A stretch of 64,000 bases of DNA from Annona cherimola. Lineage: Eukaryota > Streptophyta > Magnoliopsida > Magnoliales > Annonaceae. Made by a program: the position numbers and the translations under genes. This document shows, piece after piece, positions 34,226 to 47,845 of the stretch. Below the pieces are notes generated by a model. That model searched no databases. It saw only the letters and a list, made by a program, of their open reading frames with translations, and was not told where the DNA came from. The stretch's first letter is position 1, and every line of letters starts with the position of its first letter. The stretch spans positions 53,616,012 to 53,680,011 of the forward strand of contig CM059971.1 of NCBI GenBank assembly GCA_030490835.1, read 5' to 3'.

Positions 34226-37200
34226 TGTGATACCCAGACCCAAGTAAGGTTTATTTATATGCATTTTGCATATAAATATGAATCATGTATGTATTAGATA
34301 AATTATGAATGATTTCCTTTACAACTTTGATGATTTATTGCAATTAGGGCAAATGATTATGAATAATGTTTATAAGCTAATATGAGTTAAGGTGATTAAA
34401 GAGGCTTAATGAGGATTAGGAAATGTTAATATATTGAGGATAATTACCTCAAATATTAAGGTTTAACTAATGAAGATTATGTGATTATTATAGATTTAAG
34501 GAGGCAAATGCTAGAAAATCCATAACTCGACGCCGGGAAGGCGGATTAAGTTGAAAATTGAAAGGTAAGCACACAATTTTTTGCTTAATCTTATGAAAAG
34601 GTTGGATTATAAAAATAATGATGTAATTAGGGTGAAAATCAATCATCACCATCAAAATCCAAAGATGACTTCAAGTGATCATAACTTGAGCTAGGAAAGT
34701 CGGATTGAGACGAAATTTGAAATGAACGGTTAAAATTATGAGATTAATGCAATGAGATGATTTGATCAAGATAATGATGATGGGATAATGGTTGCACGAA
34801 AATGGGTGTATACTTTGACTTTTGTGCACCAAAAAGTAAGTTTGTATTTATGTTAAAGTAAGGTGATTAATTATATTTTTAATGGCATAAATGAGGTGTC
34901 AAAAGGAGATAATTACACATGGATTTTATGAATAAATTAAAGTGACAAAATTCTTGATAATATCAAGTGATTAATGAATTAATTTAAGGAGCTAAATGGC
35001 TAGCTCAAGTGAGATAGAGGAGGTGGCCCACACATGGACAATCAAGGGGCTGTTGCATGAAATTTTTAATTTTAAAAAAAATGAAAAATATGTATTTAAA
35101 TTACCTAGGCAGCTAGGGTCAGATGTGGATGTGATTTGGGGTTGATTTTTTGGCAAGAAAATGCCAAAAAGTCAATGATAAGTGGACCCCACCAAGTGGA
35201 CAACAACATGTAGCTATGGAGTGATGTCTGGTCAAATAGCTTTTGTGATTTTATTTGCTTTTTTTAATATCTAATTTGACCCCTAAATGAGCTCCTAGCT
35301 AGGGTAATTAAGTGTATATTAATTAAAGGCTGCAATTGTGTAGAAAAATTGCAAAGGAGCAGCTGATATGGACGTTGATTTGCATGGACATTAAATGGAC
35401 AGTTTTAGAGATGTGGACGTTCATGGCTGGAAATGTGATTTTTATGATTTGTTTACTAAGATAAATGGTCCCCTAAGTAGCCTAATAGCTAGGGTGATTA
35501 ATTACCTATAAATTAAATTTAAATTCATTGTGCAAAAAATGGCAAAGCTGCTGAAAAGTGGACATTCCAATGGGGACAACAACATGGACTTTAATGCATG
35601 GATTTTGATGATTTTTTAAAGATAATTACCTAATATAAATGGACCATATTTTTCCATGTCATTAAAGGGATAAATATGCTTTAATTTCATGCTAAATGAA
35701 GTGGCAAATGGGGCCCACAAACATGGAAAATTCAGCTCATAAGCTAAGGGTGGTCGTCCATATGGTGAGAGAGAGAGAGAGAGAGAGAAAAGTCAAGGGG
35801 CAAACCCCCCTAAACTCCAGCAGCAAAGCATGTCCCCATTCTAGCAACATGAAAGGGAGAAAAAGAGGAGAAAAAGAGAAGGAAAAATGGGAAGAAAGAA
35901 GAGGAACCAAGCTAGGAAAGATGGAGTCCAAGTTTGATCCAATACATGTAAGTATACCCTTTGAATTGTGTTCTTTAATTCTATGTTTTTCACCTCAATT
36001 TATGAGTCAAGAATTTGATTCATATTGAACCCTTAAATCATGATTCATGATGCCCTTGATTAGGGTATTGATTAATGATTGAATGAAAAGAATAAAAGCA
36101 TGGGTTCAAGAGGATGAAAATGGTGATTAAGGTTGAAAACGGGTGGATTAATCTAGCTGAAATTTTCTTAAACCCATATATGATGTTTCTATTTTGAGGA
36201 TTAATTATGATTATATGATGATTCATGATTTAATGAATTACATAATTTGATTTGGGCTTAAGTTATGGATTTTAGAAAGGATATGAATTAGGGTTACACA
36301 TATGACCCGATTTTTATGTTTTTATGTTAAAAATGATATGTGAATGAGCTCAAACAATTTAGGGATGTTATGGAGGGTAAAATATCTCATGTTTAAGGTA
36401 CTTTGAGTGTCCAAAAGTGTTTATGGACATATGATTGGACACGTCAAAACGGGTCAAATGGATACCCAAAATGTGTAGAAATATTGCTGTTATGCAAACC
36501 AACGAATTTTGGAATTTAATTAGGTGTTAATACCCTAAATTTGGAATAATAAAAGTATGATTAATTTCTGAAAATTATGGATTAGAAAACTTTTTTGAAT
36601 TAAGTATCAAAAGAGACGTTGAAATGATGAAAAACAGGTTCTAATGTTGCTGTTTTGGAACCCTAAGATGAATGGATTATAAATCCGAAATTAGACCCTA
36701 AATTATATGTTAATTAAGGGTTTTAATCATGCTGATTTATGAATCAAGTTGCTGATTTGAAAAATTTTAAGAAACACATAATCTATGTGTTGAGAAATGG
36801 ACATGTATGGAGAGATATGCATGAGAAAATGATGAATGATTTATGTAAAGTATTAAAATGCAAAAATGTATAAAAATATGATGGAAAACGTGGATTAGGT
36901 TACTGTTTTGATAAATAATGATAATCTCAAAATTTGAGATTATTATATAATGTCAAAGTTAGCAACTAAGTGCTTAAAATGAGCACCGTTGTATGAAAAA
37001 TGAAAAATATGTTAAAAATGGTAAATGGAGGTAATGAACCTCCAAATAATGATTTAATGAATGATTATTACATGTATATAAGTTTACCCTACATAAGGGT
37101 ATTAAAAATGAATGAATGGATGATATGATGTATAGGTTATGTTGATACGTATGAATACCCGACTTAAAAGACAAGTGGGTTAAGCTAATGTAATGCAAGT

Positions 37201-37290
37201 TCGAATGAATTTATGTAGGTTGGAAAACCTAAGGGATATAAGTATTTAAGGATGATGCAAATAAATGAAATATTATTTTCATTTATCTAG

Positions 37291-37338
37291 GAAAAGGCAA
37301 GGAAAAGAATGGAAGAAAAGAGATTATAGCGATCTCAG
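37291..37338 (+). other. Candidate 48-nt internal exon with a GC donor
   Basis: The acceptor is TTTCATTTATCTAG, as in the 4.9-kb LTRs, and the length is again 48 nt. The donor reads GCAAGC instead of GTAAGC. GC donors are a known minor class. Confidence 0.45.
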
Positions 37339-39107
37339 GCAAGCAAGCAAACTTTCTAAAATACTATTTTCTTTCTATATGATGATATGTGAATGAAATG
37401 TTTTGACGAATGGGCAAGCACAAGTTTTGAAAATGACGGCTTTAATGAAAAGCCAAAAGTTTTGAAAAAGGATGGCTTTAATGAAAAGTCTCAAGGTTTG
37501 CTTCATGGGAAGCAGACAACAGTTTTTAAGATAAATAATTTATCATAAGTGTTGCCAAAGATTTGGAAATACTTTATGTTAATGGATTGAGAAATTTACT
37601 TATGAGTAAGCAAGTTCTCTACGATGATAATTTTAATAGATTTTATGTTCTATACCGATGTTTTAAGAATTTGCTTTTTAAGCAAGCAAGTTCTTTATAA
37701 CATTGTTTCAAAAGTATTTTATAAGAAAAAGGGAATTTTGCCCTTTTTTTCACAATGCGATATTTGTAAATAAGTTTTGAGTTATTTTCACGATAACTTG
37801 TGATAAACAATTATGTTTATGAAAGAAAAAGAAAAAAGGAGATTTATTTTATGAAAAAGATTGGTTTTGCTATGTCATGTTAACTAATATAAATAATGAA
37901 TTAGACATAGTCCATATGTTTTTGAAATGATATTCGAAAAGCTTTTATTTCCTTTAGATAAGGAAATATACTGAAAATGTCTTGAAAAATGTTTATACGG
38001 ATATTATTGAATGAGATTTAAGGATGACCAACCTAATAAGATGATTTCATAAATGGTTTGATTTTAGGTTGCTAAATGGCATGCAAAAGACTATGCAATC
38101 CCCTTTTATGTAAAAGATGGTAGAATAGATAGGTGGACAATAATTTGATCATTAGGGTAGTTGAGAAGGGGATAGTATAATTGCATAACTTTTGTAAGCA
38201 AAAGGCCTGAAATGGAAACCAAGAAAATATTAGGAAAATATATGATTTATTTTTTGAAATCCAAAAGTTTTGAAATTCTTTTATTATAAGAATTTTTAAG
38301 ATGTATTGTTTCTCAAACATTTCAAATGTTTATCAAAATATTTTACTCAAAATAGTTCTAAAAGAATTTCAAGAAGGTCATCCTAAAATTAAATTTCAAG
38401 TGATGACTTGTCTAAAGTGGGTGTGCTCGCTTTACAAGTTGACACGGACTGCGGTCTGTGATGTTATTTTTCAAAATGAATTTTTAAAATACAGATTTTG
38501 GTCTATAATGTTTTCAAGTATGGATGCAGACTGCGGTTCGTGATCCGGTTAAAAGGACATGGGCTGCGGTCTGTGATACTTTATACCAAACAGACTGCGA
38601 TCTGTCAAGATGATGTATGGTGCACCAGTACAAGGAACTAGGCTGGTTGTAGAGCATGGTTGGAGATAGACCGGGGACCACTCTACATAATGCCAAGTCG
38701 CTAAGGGATGGTAGGAGTGTCAGCGGCGCCCTCCGTGAGATGGGAGAAGGATGAACTAACAGCCGCCGAATAGCTGGCTGTTATGTAAGGATTCTCTTTC
38801 AGAAGGAAGAATGATCACTTGCTAAGTGTCACTACTGGATGGGAAGAAGTGCATTTGCTTATGTTTTGCTTTTGAAAAACCCAAAGATTGGGACATGAAA
38901 GCATTTTTATGAAAAGTTATCCTAAAAGGATTTTTATGAAATGGTGACCCTAAAAATAGGGTGTTTTACACAAAAGTGTAAATAATAAGAATGAAAGGAA
39001 ATTTTTTATGCAAATGCATTTATGAAATGGTTTATGTATTTTATATGCTTTTTTTGTTATAAACAAGCCCCAAGATGGGGATTATGAAAAAGGATATATG
39101 TCAAACT

Positions 39108-39500
39108 TGATTTTGGACATAGGAATGTCCATTTCCAAAGGATTTAAATGATAAGTGTTTTGAACATAGAAATGTCCTTTGCCAAAAAAGGCTTATGTGA
39201 ATGATATTTTAGGACAACGAGAATGTCCTTCTTTGCCAAAGGATTTATAAGAAAAATATTTTGAATGTAAAACGTCCATTGGCAAAAGCTGGTTTTATGT
39301 AAATGTCTTGGAACATTGAAAATGTTCGTATAGACTAAAGGAAATTAATTAAAGAAGGTAAAACGTATTATTTTGCCTTAACAAGCCAGACATGGCTTGT
39401 AAATGATTTTAAAAATGAATGTTTTATAAAAGTGTTCAAGGACATCGAACTATCCTCATGAACAAAAGATTTATGACAATGTTGTCAGGACATATGAATG
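39108..39500 (+). repeat. GGACAT...ATGTCC hairpin repeats, divergent copy
   Basis: This has units such as GGACATAGGAATGTCC with spacers like ATTTCCAAAGG, in the same position before the third acceptor as in the other long LTRs. Confidence 0.65.
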
Positions 39501-40067
39501 TCCTCAAATAAAAAGGTGTTTAAGATGTTTAAGGAAAAGATTTTAAAATGAGTCTTGCCCTAAACGATAAATGCTTGCTTACTGAGTTATCACTCATGAT
39601 TTGTTTTCCCAAATCTTAGACAGGTACCCGGGAAACTCGAGAGGTTGCGAACCTAAGCAGGTGAAGGAAAGGTACGAGATGATAGCCATGTGGACTATAA
39701 GGATTGTGATAGCATGATTAAAGATCTAAGGTATGTTGATGTATGTGTGAACTTATGTAAAATTATAAGTTCTATGTGATCCAATGCTTGTATGGATGTA
39801 TGTATGAAATTTAAATGTTATTGTAGAAAAGCATGATGAATGCTATGAATGAAATTATGAAATTTTATTACAATGCTTGTATGATGAAAGACAGTGTGTG
39901 GAATGAAATGAATGATGATAGATAAAGGAATGAATTGAAAAAAAAAAAAATTTTGGACGAGTTCCAATTAAGACCCGCCGCGTGATCAGGGCAACAATCC
40001 TAAGTCACATTTACCAATCAATAAAGTCTTGAGGTAAGGAAGTGATGTCCCAGTTTGGGGCGCCACA

Positions 40068-40784
40068 TGACACCTCATATTTAGGGTTTTAAATATAAAA
40101 ATCATCAATTACTTATTGTCCAATTAGGAGCTATCCCACCTACCCCTCTTGTTGTCCAATTTCGGACCACTCATCATCATCATTATCACAGTAAATTTTT
40201 TGCATTTTTGTAAATAAAAATCTACGCCAAATCCTAGCCATTCATCTGCTTTATTGCTACCTAATTTGAGCCATACATGTGTCCCATTCTTAGCCACATG
40301 ATCACATCATTTTGCATTTTGCAAAAAATAAAAAATTGCTTAATTTTTGCTGCCAAACACGTCCACATTCAGCTGAATTTTTATGCATTTTTTTCATTTT
40401 TGTTTATCATAAAATCTGCTCAAAATTACCCCCATTTGACACCTCAAAAAGTGGGCTATCAAAGTCCACTCTTACATTTATGACAATGACTTTTGGTGTT
40501 CAAAAGTCAATGACCTTAATTAATCTTTATCATTAATATTTAATCACACTTAACATCATGTCATTTAGGAATTTATAAGGTGGTTTGATATAATCAAATC
40601 CACTCATAACTTAGGGTATCTTAATTTACCCATCCATAAAAATTTCATCCCAAAATGATGAACATAGGCTAAGATATTAGCCTTTCAATTTAATTCATGA
40701 AATTTCATGTCATTTCTAATTGTTTAAAACACATTTCCAATCATACTTTCTATGATCCATTCCATTCATCATGTAAAGTATATT
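40068..40784 (-). mobile_element. Long LTR H1, right segment, truncated
   Basis: After the TGACA duplication, H1 resumes with U3-like sequence (minus-strand GAGGTGTCA, GATGAAATTTTTATGGAT). The expected TGTGA terminus is missing; a different LTR starts at 40785. Confidence 0.6.
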
Positions 40785-41320
40785 TGTGAGGACCAGGTAT
40801 TTTATTTTATTTTTATTTCCATTATAGTCCTTCCCTGTTTCTGAGGTAATTTATGAACGTGCTACTAGAAATTTATGATGTTAATGGATGCATAACATAT
40901 ATGGACATGACATCTAGGGGACATATAGCGCATATATACATGTACTATGATCTTAGCACATTGGGTGTAGATTTAAAAATGTATGATTAGCATGCCATTG
41001 TTGAGTGCTATGACTATTTTGCACCGCTCGCGTTAGGGCTTCATCCTTTTTGTGCCCGACTATCTTCCTCTCTTCTTCTGTTCCCGTTTTCCGTTTCTTC
41101 TTTCTTTTCCCCTTCTGTTCAGTTTGATCTAGCCCTAGATTTCTTCAGAAACTCTACCAACTGCCTTGAAGATCATCGATTCACATCAAGAAAGCTCAAA
41201 ATCTCGACAATTCAAGTCTAGGATCATTGTTTTTGAGAGAAATCATGATCAAGGTAAGTAGATGTCGCTCCTTCTTGATTTAACGATGAAATCTCATGTT
41301 AAACATGATATAAGACTGGT
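40785..41320 (+). mobile_element. Truncated LTR of an unidentified family
   Basis: It begins TGTGAGGACCAGG, has a pyrimidine-rich leader near 41040-41120, and a donor-like AAGGTAAGTAG at 41252-41262. It ends against the SIRE-type LTR at about 41320; the exact junction is uncertain. Confidence 0.45.
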
Positions 41321-42441
41321 GGGAATATGTAGCGTTCAACAACTTCATAGTATACAGTGGTTCCAGCAACCTTTTATACTCTATTCTTCTAAGCACACAT
41401 CTATTGTGTCTTGGGTTCCAATATTGTATGTCTAATATAATTTAGAGCACCCGCTCTCTTCTAGGTTTCAGCTCTTGGGGGCATATATAATAATCACTTG
41501 TTGGTGAGACTAACTTCAATCAACCAAGCCTAATTCATTAGTGAGACAAACTCAAATCAATTAAGAAAAACTTGTTGGTGAGATAAACTCAAACTAAGCC
41601 TCTATTTTGCTTTTACTTAAATTCAATCTCCAATACCAATCCAAGACAAAAACGTAAAATAAAACAGAAAAAAATTACGCTTTATAACATGTAATCAATT
41701 TGCTTTAGAAGCTCCTTATTATGTGAAGAAGATAAACTTGGAAGCTCACTTGAAGTAGTAATATTTTGAAGTATCGATTGTTGTCAAATGATTTCAACAC
41801 TCTTGAATGTTAGAAAGTGTAAGCTCATTTCTATTTCAACTTTTTCTCACATTCTTTCTTCAATGATGTTTATAAAGGAGAGGAAGATCTGGTTATTGGA
41901 GTAGTGGTTGGCACACATTTAATACCCCGATTTTTGAAATTTCCAACCATAACAACATGAGGTTGCAAGTAGAGTTGACTTGGGGTATGACTTCATTCAA
42001 GTCGCATGTAAAGTCGGCTTGGAATGAGACTTCACTTTGCTGCTATCCACTTTTCTATCTTCGAAGTTGTTGGTGAGGTCGACTTAAGACGAGACTTCAC
42101 TAAAGTTGTAGGCGAAGTCAACCTAGGGCGAGTCTCCATTTTTTTTGAAAACATATAATTTAATTTTGTATCTCCCAAGTTGTAGGTGAAGTTGACCTAG
42201 GTGAGGTCGACTTAGGCTGAGACTTTATTGAAGTTATAGGTTGGGTCTACTTGGGCTGAGATTTCACCTTTCCTGAACTCTCTATATATGGACTTGAGCT
42301 CTTGGAACTTGATTTATCTTATTTTTTCTTCTTTATACACATAATTTGAGATATATATCTAATTATACTTGCGTATATTCATTAGATCTCTTTTAATAAT
42401 ATTTCGGTGACTTGTTAATCATCAAAATTAAATTAATATTT
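41321..42441 (-). mobile_element. Decayed SIRE-type 3' LTR
   Basis: In reverse, this follows the order of 28663-30425: the GACTTGGGTTCCA region near 41410, the GCTCTCTTCTAGG and GGGGGCAT region near 41450-41480, a block of diverged GTCGACTT and GAGACTTCAC repeats at about 41960-42260, and the TTAATCATCAAAATT start near 42416-42430. The CCAACA end is missing. A solo LTR interrupts it at 42442. Confidence 0.7.
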
Positions 42442-45400
42442 TGTGATACCCAGACCCAAGTAGGCATATGAATATGATACGTGTGTTATTTAAATGAATT
42501 ATGAATGATTTATGATTTTTAGGATTTAATGATATTTTGCAATTAGGGTTATGATTAAGAATGATAATTAAGATTAATCGTCGTAGCCCAATATGAGTCA
42601 ATATGACTAAATGAGCTTAATGAGGATTGGAAAATGCTAATGAGTCATGAATAATTATTTTAATTATCATGATTTGATTTATGGAAATTAGAATGATAAT
42701 TATGGAATTATGTTGGAAAATGAAGAAAATTCATAACTTGACACCTATAAGGCGGATTGAGATGAAATTTAAAAGTTAAGCTCATGAATTTGGGCTTAAC
42801 CCTATGGATGGATTGGACTAAGAAAAATGTGATGGGATTATGATGATAATTATTTATTTTCATCTCACACCCCAAGGATAATTTCAAATGATCATAACTT
42901 GACCTAGAAAAGTCGTATTAAGACGAAACTTGAAACGGTTGAATAAAATTATCAAATCTATGTTATATAAGGATTGGATTAAGCTAATTACCATGAAAAT
43001 ATTATTAATCAAAAAAGGTGAGTATCATTGACGTTGTGCACCTAAAAGCACCATAGCATTTATTAAAAAGCAATTGATTTAAATGACTTAGTTTAATGCC
43101 ATGAGAGGTGTCAAATGGAGGTGAATGGAGCTGGATTTTTTGTAATCATTTAAGGCTCAAATCCATGGAAAATTGAGGGCATAAATGAATGAATTTAAAT
43201 GCCTAATGTGTAGCTAAATGGAGCTTAGCTAATGTAGCATCCAAAGGGGACGTCCAAGGGAGATAAGGCATAGTTTTTGGATTTTTAAAAATTCCAAAAT
43301 ATGCATCTATGTAGCTAAGAACCTAGGGTAAGTAATGGGACATTTAAATGTGTGGAAAAATGGGCACGAAAATGTCAAAAAGCAGGGCTACAAGGGGCGT
43401 CACCTGGTGGACAGCTAGGGTGCATTGATTTGAATGGATTTTGATGATTTTTGTTAAATAGAAAATGAGTATTTTACTTGGATATAAAATTGCCATGTTA
43501 ACAAGGGATAAGTTATAAATAAATTACCCTCATTACATGTCGCAAAGTGGGTCCCATGAGCCGGTAAAAAAATATAAAAATGAGGCCTTATCCCATGGGA
43601 ATTTGCATTTGAGAAAGGGGAGAAAAAAACTCTAAAAATTTTCTAAGTGAAGAGCAACCCTTGCACGTCCAAACCAGCAAGGAAAGAAGGGAAAAGAGGA
43701 GAAAAAGAGAAGGAAAAAAGGGAATAAAGAGAAGAAGAAAAAAGTTAAGGAAGTTGAACTCAAGTTGGATTCAATTCAAGTAAGTGAAACTTAAGTTTTG
43801 AATCATTTAAATCAAGATTTCTTCGCTCAAATTATGGGTCATGAATATGATTCATAATGAAGTCTTACTGGATGATTTATGATGCTTTGATGAGGGTATT
43901 GAATGATATTTGAATGGTATAAATGAAATTAAGAGTTCGAGAGGGTTAAATGGGATGTTAGGGTTGATTTTTGAGATGAAATCTATCTTGAAATTTTTTA
44001 AAATCCTAAATCAAGTTGGTGTTTGATTTAAGCATGATGATTAGGATATAATTCATGTTCTTTTTTATTACATATGTTAATTTGGTTATTTATTAATTAT
44101 TTTAGCAAAAATGGAACTTAGGGTTTCAAGTATTACCCGATTTTTCCATTTTTATGTTAAAAATAATGCAAAGAGGAGCTTAAATGGTTTATGGATGAAT
44201 TTTAGGGTCAATTACCCTAAATTAAGGACCCTTTGGACTTCCTAAGTGGGTTGGATGAGATATCCCTAAATCTGATTTTTTAGGTTACATGTATGGAACA
44301 TCTAAACGGGGGCCAAAACGGGTACCTTACATATGGATTTTGTTGCTGTTTATAAATAATTAATTTATGAATTTTATGGAGGGTAAATTACCCTAGTATT
44401 AGGTCACTTTGAATGTCTAAAATGTCTTGGAAATATTTTTCCTAAATCTGATTTTTAAGGACATATGTATGGACACGTCAAAACGGGGTAAAAGGGGTAC
44501 CCTACATGCTTAAGGTGTTGCTGTTTTGAAAGCAACTAAATTATGGATTTTAAATATGTAATAAATACCGTAAATTTGGGTTAAGAAAATCATGATTAGT
44601 TTCTGAAAATTATGGCTTAAAAATCTGTTAAGATTTAAGTCTAGAAAGTAGTGTTGGAAGGATGAAAAACGGGTCCTAACATGGCTGTTTTGGAACCCAA
44701 TGATAAATGGATTAAAATTTAAAATTAGACCCTAAATTATATGTTAATTAAGGGGTTTAATTATTTTTAAATTGGATGTAAGTTTCTGTGTTAAGAAATT
44801 TTAAGAAACACATAATATACGTGTTGTAAGTTGAAGGTATGTAGAAGGATATGTGTGAATGGATGATATATGGCATATATGAAATTTCTAAAATGAAAAA
44901 ATGCATGAATATGTGATGAAATGCATACTGATATTTCTGTATGGATGATTATTGAATTATCTCAAATTTTAAGATTAATTTATGAAGCTTAAAAACGTCA
45001 ATTATGTGCTTAAATGAGCATTCATGTAGGAAAAATGAAAAATGGATGAAAATGAAAAATGGGAGATGTAAATCCCCACATGTTGATAAATGAATGATTA
45101 TTATGTGTTTACCCTAAATATGGGTTTAAAACAAAATATGGAATGGATGGTATGATGCACAAGTGAAATGTTGTGTATGTATGTCCGACTTGAAATTCAA
45201 GTAGGTTATTTGTGAAATGGATTATTGGGATTGGAAAATTAAGTGAATGCAAGCAAATGAATTTTTTATGAATGCAATGCCATTTTTATGTATAGACAAA
45301 GGAAAAGAGAAAAGTGACACGGAAAGCTAAGGCGTAAAGGTAAGCAAGCAATTTTCTAAATGCTTTTGTTTTATTAAAATACGATCAAATGTTTATCAAT

Positions 45401-46438
45401 GATGTTCTAACTGTTTGAATGGTTTAGCAAATGATTAATTTAAATTCTTACTAAGTTTCTTAAGGATGGTCATTCCTTTACATAAATGTGTATTGAAATG
45501 ATATTCCAATATGATAAATGAATTGCTCACTATTTTGCAATTATTTATGACAAGTGATGAATCATGGATTTATGATTGAAAAATCATGCTAGCATGTCAA
45601 GGATCATGTTTATGAAAGGAATCATGTGCACAAAATATAAGGTCCACCTCAAAGGTGTAAGCGGACCAAATGTCCCCCTTTGGTGCAGCCAAGTCGCTAA
45701 GAAAGGCCTCCGGCCGGCGGCGCCTCCCTGGAATGGGAGAGAGGATGAAGATGGATGGTTGTCTAGCTAGCTTCTATTCAAAGATGTCATGTTTTAAAAT
45801 AATGCATCACATTGTTTATGATATACTCTTGACGAGTATAGAAAAATATATTTTTTATGATATACCCTCGAAGAGGTATAATATGACTTTCCAAGTTATT
45901 TTAAATGAAAATCAATTGCCTGAAAACCTTATAACTTGCTTATTGAGTTTTGACTAACGATTTTATTTTCCAAATCCTAAAGACAAGTGAAAAGAAGCGC
46001 CATGCAAGGAGCACAGGTGGAGATTCAAGGATCAATGAATTTTTATGAATTACCTGTGTATGGATTTATGGATTGAATAGTTGTATGAATGATGACATTA
46101 AATTGTGGTTTAATGTTGTATAAGAATTATGTTGTGTTATGACTATAAATGGAGAAAATTTTTATGGTCAAATGTTAGGATATGAATTATCATGTTATGA
46201 TTAAGTATGGATTTTATGATATCATATGTGTATTCTAAATTGATATAATGACCTAAGAAGGAATTTGATGGAAATTGAAATGAGTGGAATGATGTAAACT
46301 CCTAAGGAGTTAGGAATAAGTGGATAAATATCCAATAAAGCCCACCGTGTGACAGGGTAACAATCCTGATCACGTTTACCAATCAATAACGGTTTCAGAA
46401 TAAGGCTAAAGTTGTGACGCTCGGGCTAAGGCACCACA
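42442..46438 (+). mobile_element. Solo long LTR, 3997 bp
   Basis: It starts TGTGATACCCAGACCC and ends GCACCACA. The flanks TATTT (42437-42441) and TCTTT (46439-46443) differ at one base, as expected for an aged duplication. It carries a TATA-like AAATATAAAAATG near 43568, a purine-rich leader, a donor GT at 43790, a candidate exon at 45296-45339 and a third acceptor ending near 45987. No internal region is present. Confidence 0.85.
45296..45339 (+). other. Candidate 44-nt internal exon
   Basis: It is preceded by TTTTTATGTATAG and followed by GTAAGC, aligned with the other candidate exons of the family. Confidence 0.45.
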
Positions 46439-46490
46439 TCTTTTAAAGCAAGCATATGATTTACAATTTTTTCTTTTTGATAATTGACAT
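46439..46490 (-). mobile_element. SIRE-type LTR start and decayed polypurine region
   Basis: The minus strand reads TCAATTATCAAAAAG then a degenerate purine stretch and ATTGTAAATC. This corresponds to the TCATCATCAAAAAGGGGGAG and TGTTGG junction of SIRE-type elements. It continues the LTR at 41321-42441 across the solo LTR. Confidence 0.5.
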
Positions 46491-47845
46491 ACCTCAATTG
46501 AAACATCTTTCTTTCTCAAATAAATCGCAAATATATCAACATAAATATTATAATTCTCTTCATTAATCAAAAATTCGAAAAACTATATAAACGTATATGA
46601 GATGACGTATGCATTAATTCCAAAAGGTTCTCCCCCTTATAAGATGCACTCTCCTGCTATCAATCAAATCAACATAAACATTTACGGCTCAAATCTTAAA
46701 AGAATGGATCAATAGTAGAAGTGAAAATGAGGAATAGTAAGTTCATTTCATGCATTCAAAATTATTACTTGAGATATTTTCTTTTATCATCTAAATCATG
46801 TTTTCATGTTTTAACTAATTTATCAAAATCATGCAATTGAATCATCATTTATTGTGTCATATAGTATGATGAAATCAAACATGTGGCCTCCGTATTATAC
46901 TCAAATCAACTAATTATGTTTTCAATATATTCAAATCATTCATTTTGAGTCATAATCATATAGTCTACAATTTGGCCATATGACACAACTCATTCAACTC
47001 ATTTATCGATGCCTTATGTAGAAAGGGTTATGAAAGTAACATACCTTCACTTACCTTTAATGAAAGTCATCATTATTTTGTTTAACTCCCCCTTTCTTTT
47101 ACAACTCATGTGTTTTCATCATCTAGATGGCCTTGCACTCATTTGAGATAAAACTTGCATCACAAATATGATATCTTCTTTCCTTTTAGTGCCTATGTCA
47201 TGGGTCCATTAATATTAGTAACATAAAATCTAGGAACCCAAGAAGATTTAGTTCCACCTTAGGAATGTCTCTTTAGCATCCAAACTAATCTAACTTCATT
47301 ATCAAACATTTTTCTTGTCTTGTATTGATATACTTTATATCCAAACTTATTACAATAATTGCAAATAGCTCCGATATGGTTCGGAGTAACATGATAATTT
47401 TTTGGTTGCCAAGTAGGCATTTTTATCCATGACCTATTAGCAAGTTTCTTGACAATGGAGACTTGTCATTCACATTTGTTGTACCAGAAGCCTTAATCTA
47501 AGCAGGAGCTTTTGATTTGTTCAATTTTATATTGGTATGCTCCATATATCCAAGACCTCTTTTATCAACTTGAGTAGTTATTCTCAAAAATTTCTACACA
47601 TTCCCCCCTGAGTTAGATAATTTAGGAAATAAATCTTTTAAAATTTTGGCTCTCCTTCTTCAATGTCTCCATCTCTTTCTTTAAGGCATTTACATCCTTT
47701 TGCAAGGATGCGTTCTTCTTTCCCTATTTTCATTTGCAATAGTGCTTATATTGAATTGCTTTTTCTTTTGAACATATTGATACCAAGGTTTAAAGTTTAT
47801 TAATAGTGAATCATAAGTTTATTGTAAATTATTCAACTCACCACT
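46491..47845 (-). pseudogene. Decayed SIRE-type internal region with gag remnant
   Basis: On the minus strand, 47720-47240 translates in pieces resembling the C-terminal part of SIRE-type gag. There is a coiled, lysine- and glutamate-rich stretch (LKKEMETLKKES), the RGLGYM motif near 47546-47563, KLNKSKAP, and a broken knuckle (CNYCNKFG near 47340-47363) that lacks its last ligands. Between 46491 and about 47200 I see no protein. Pol is therefore deleted. Stops occur in every frame. Confidence 0.6.

Larger units (their letters stand above)
34226..40067 (+). mobile_element. Solo long LTR, 5842 bp
   Basis: It starts TGTGATACCCAGACCC and ends GGGGCGCCACA, with TGACA at 34221-34225 and 40068-40072. 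Only one copy of each end is present, so this is one LTR and not a complete element. It has a GA microsatellite (about 35766-35788) in the presumed leader, a donor GT at 35948, a candidate exon at 37291-37338, GGACTGCGGTC repeats near 38445-38600, hairpin repeats at 39108-39500, and a third acceptor ending at 39623. The second half is clearly homologous to the 4.9-kb LTRs. The first half is largely different. Confidence 0.9.
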
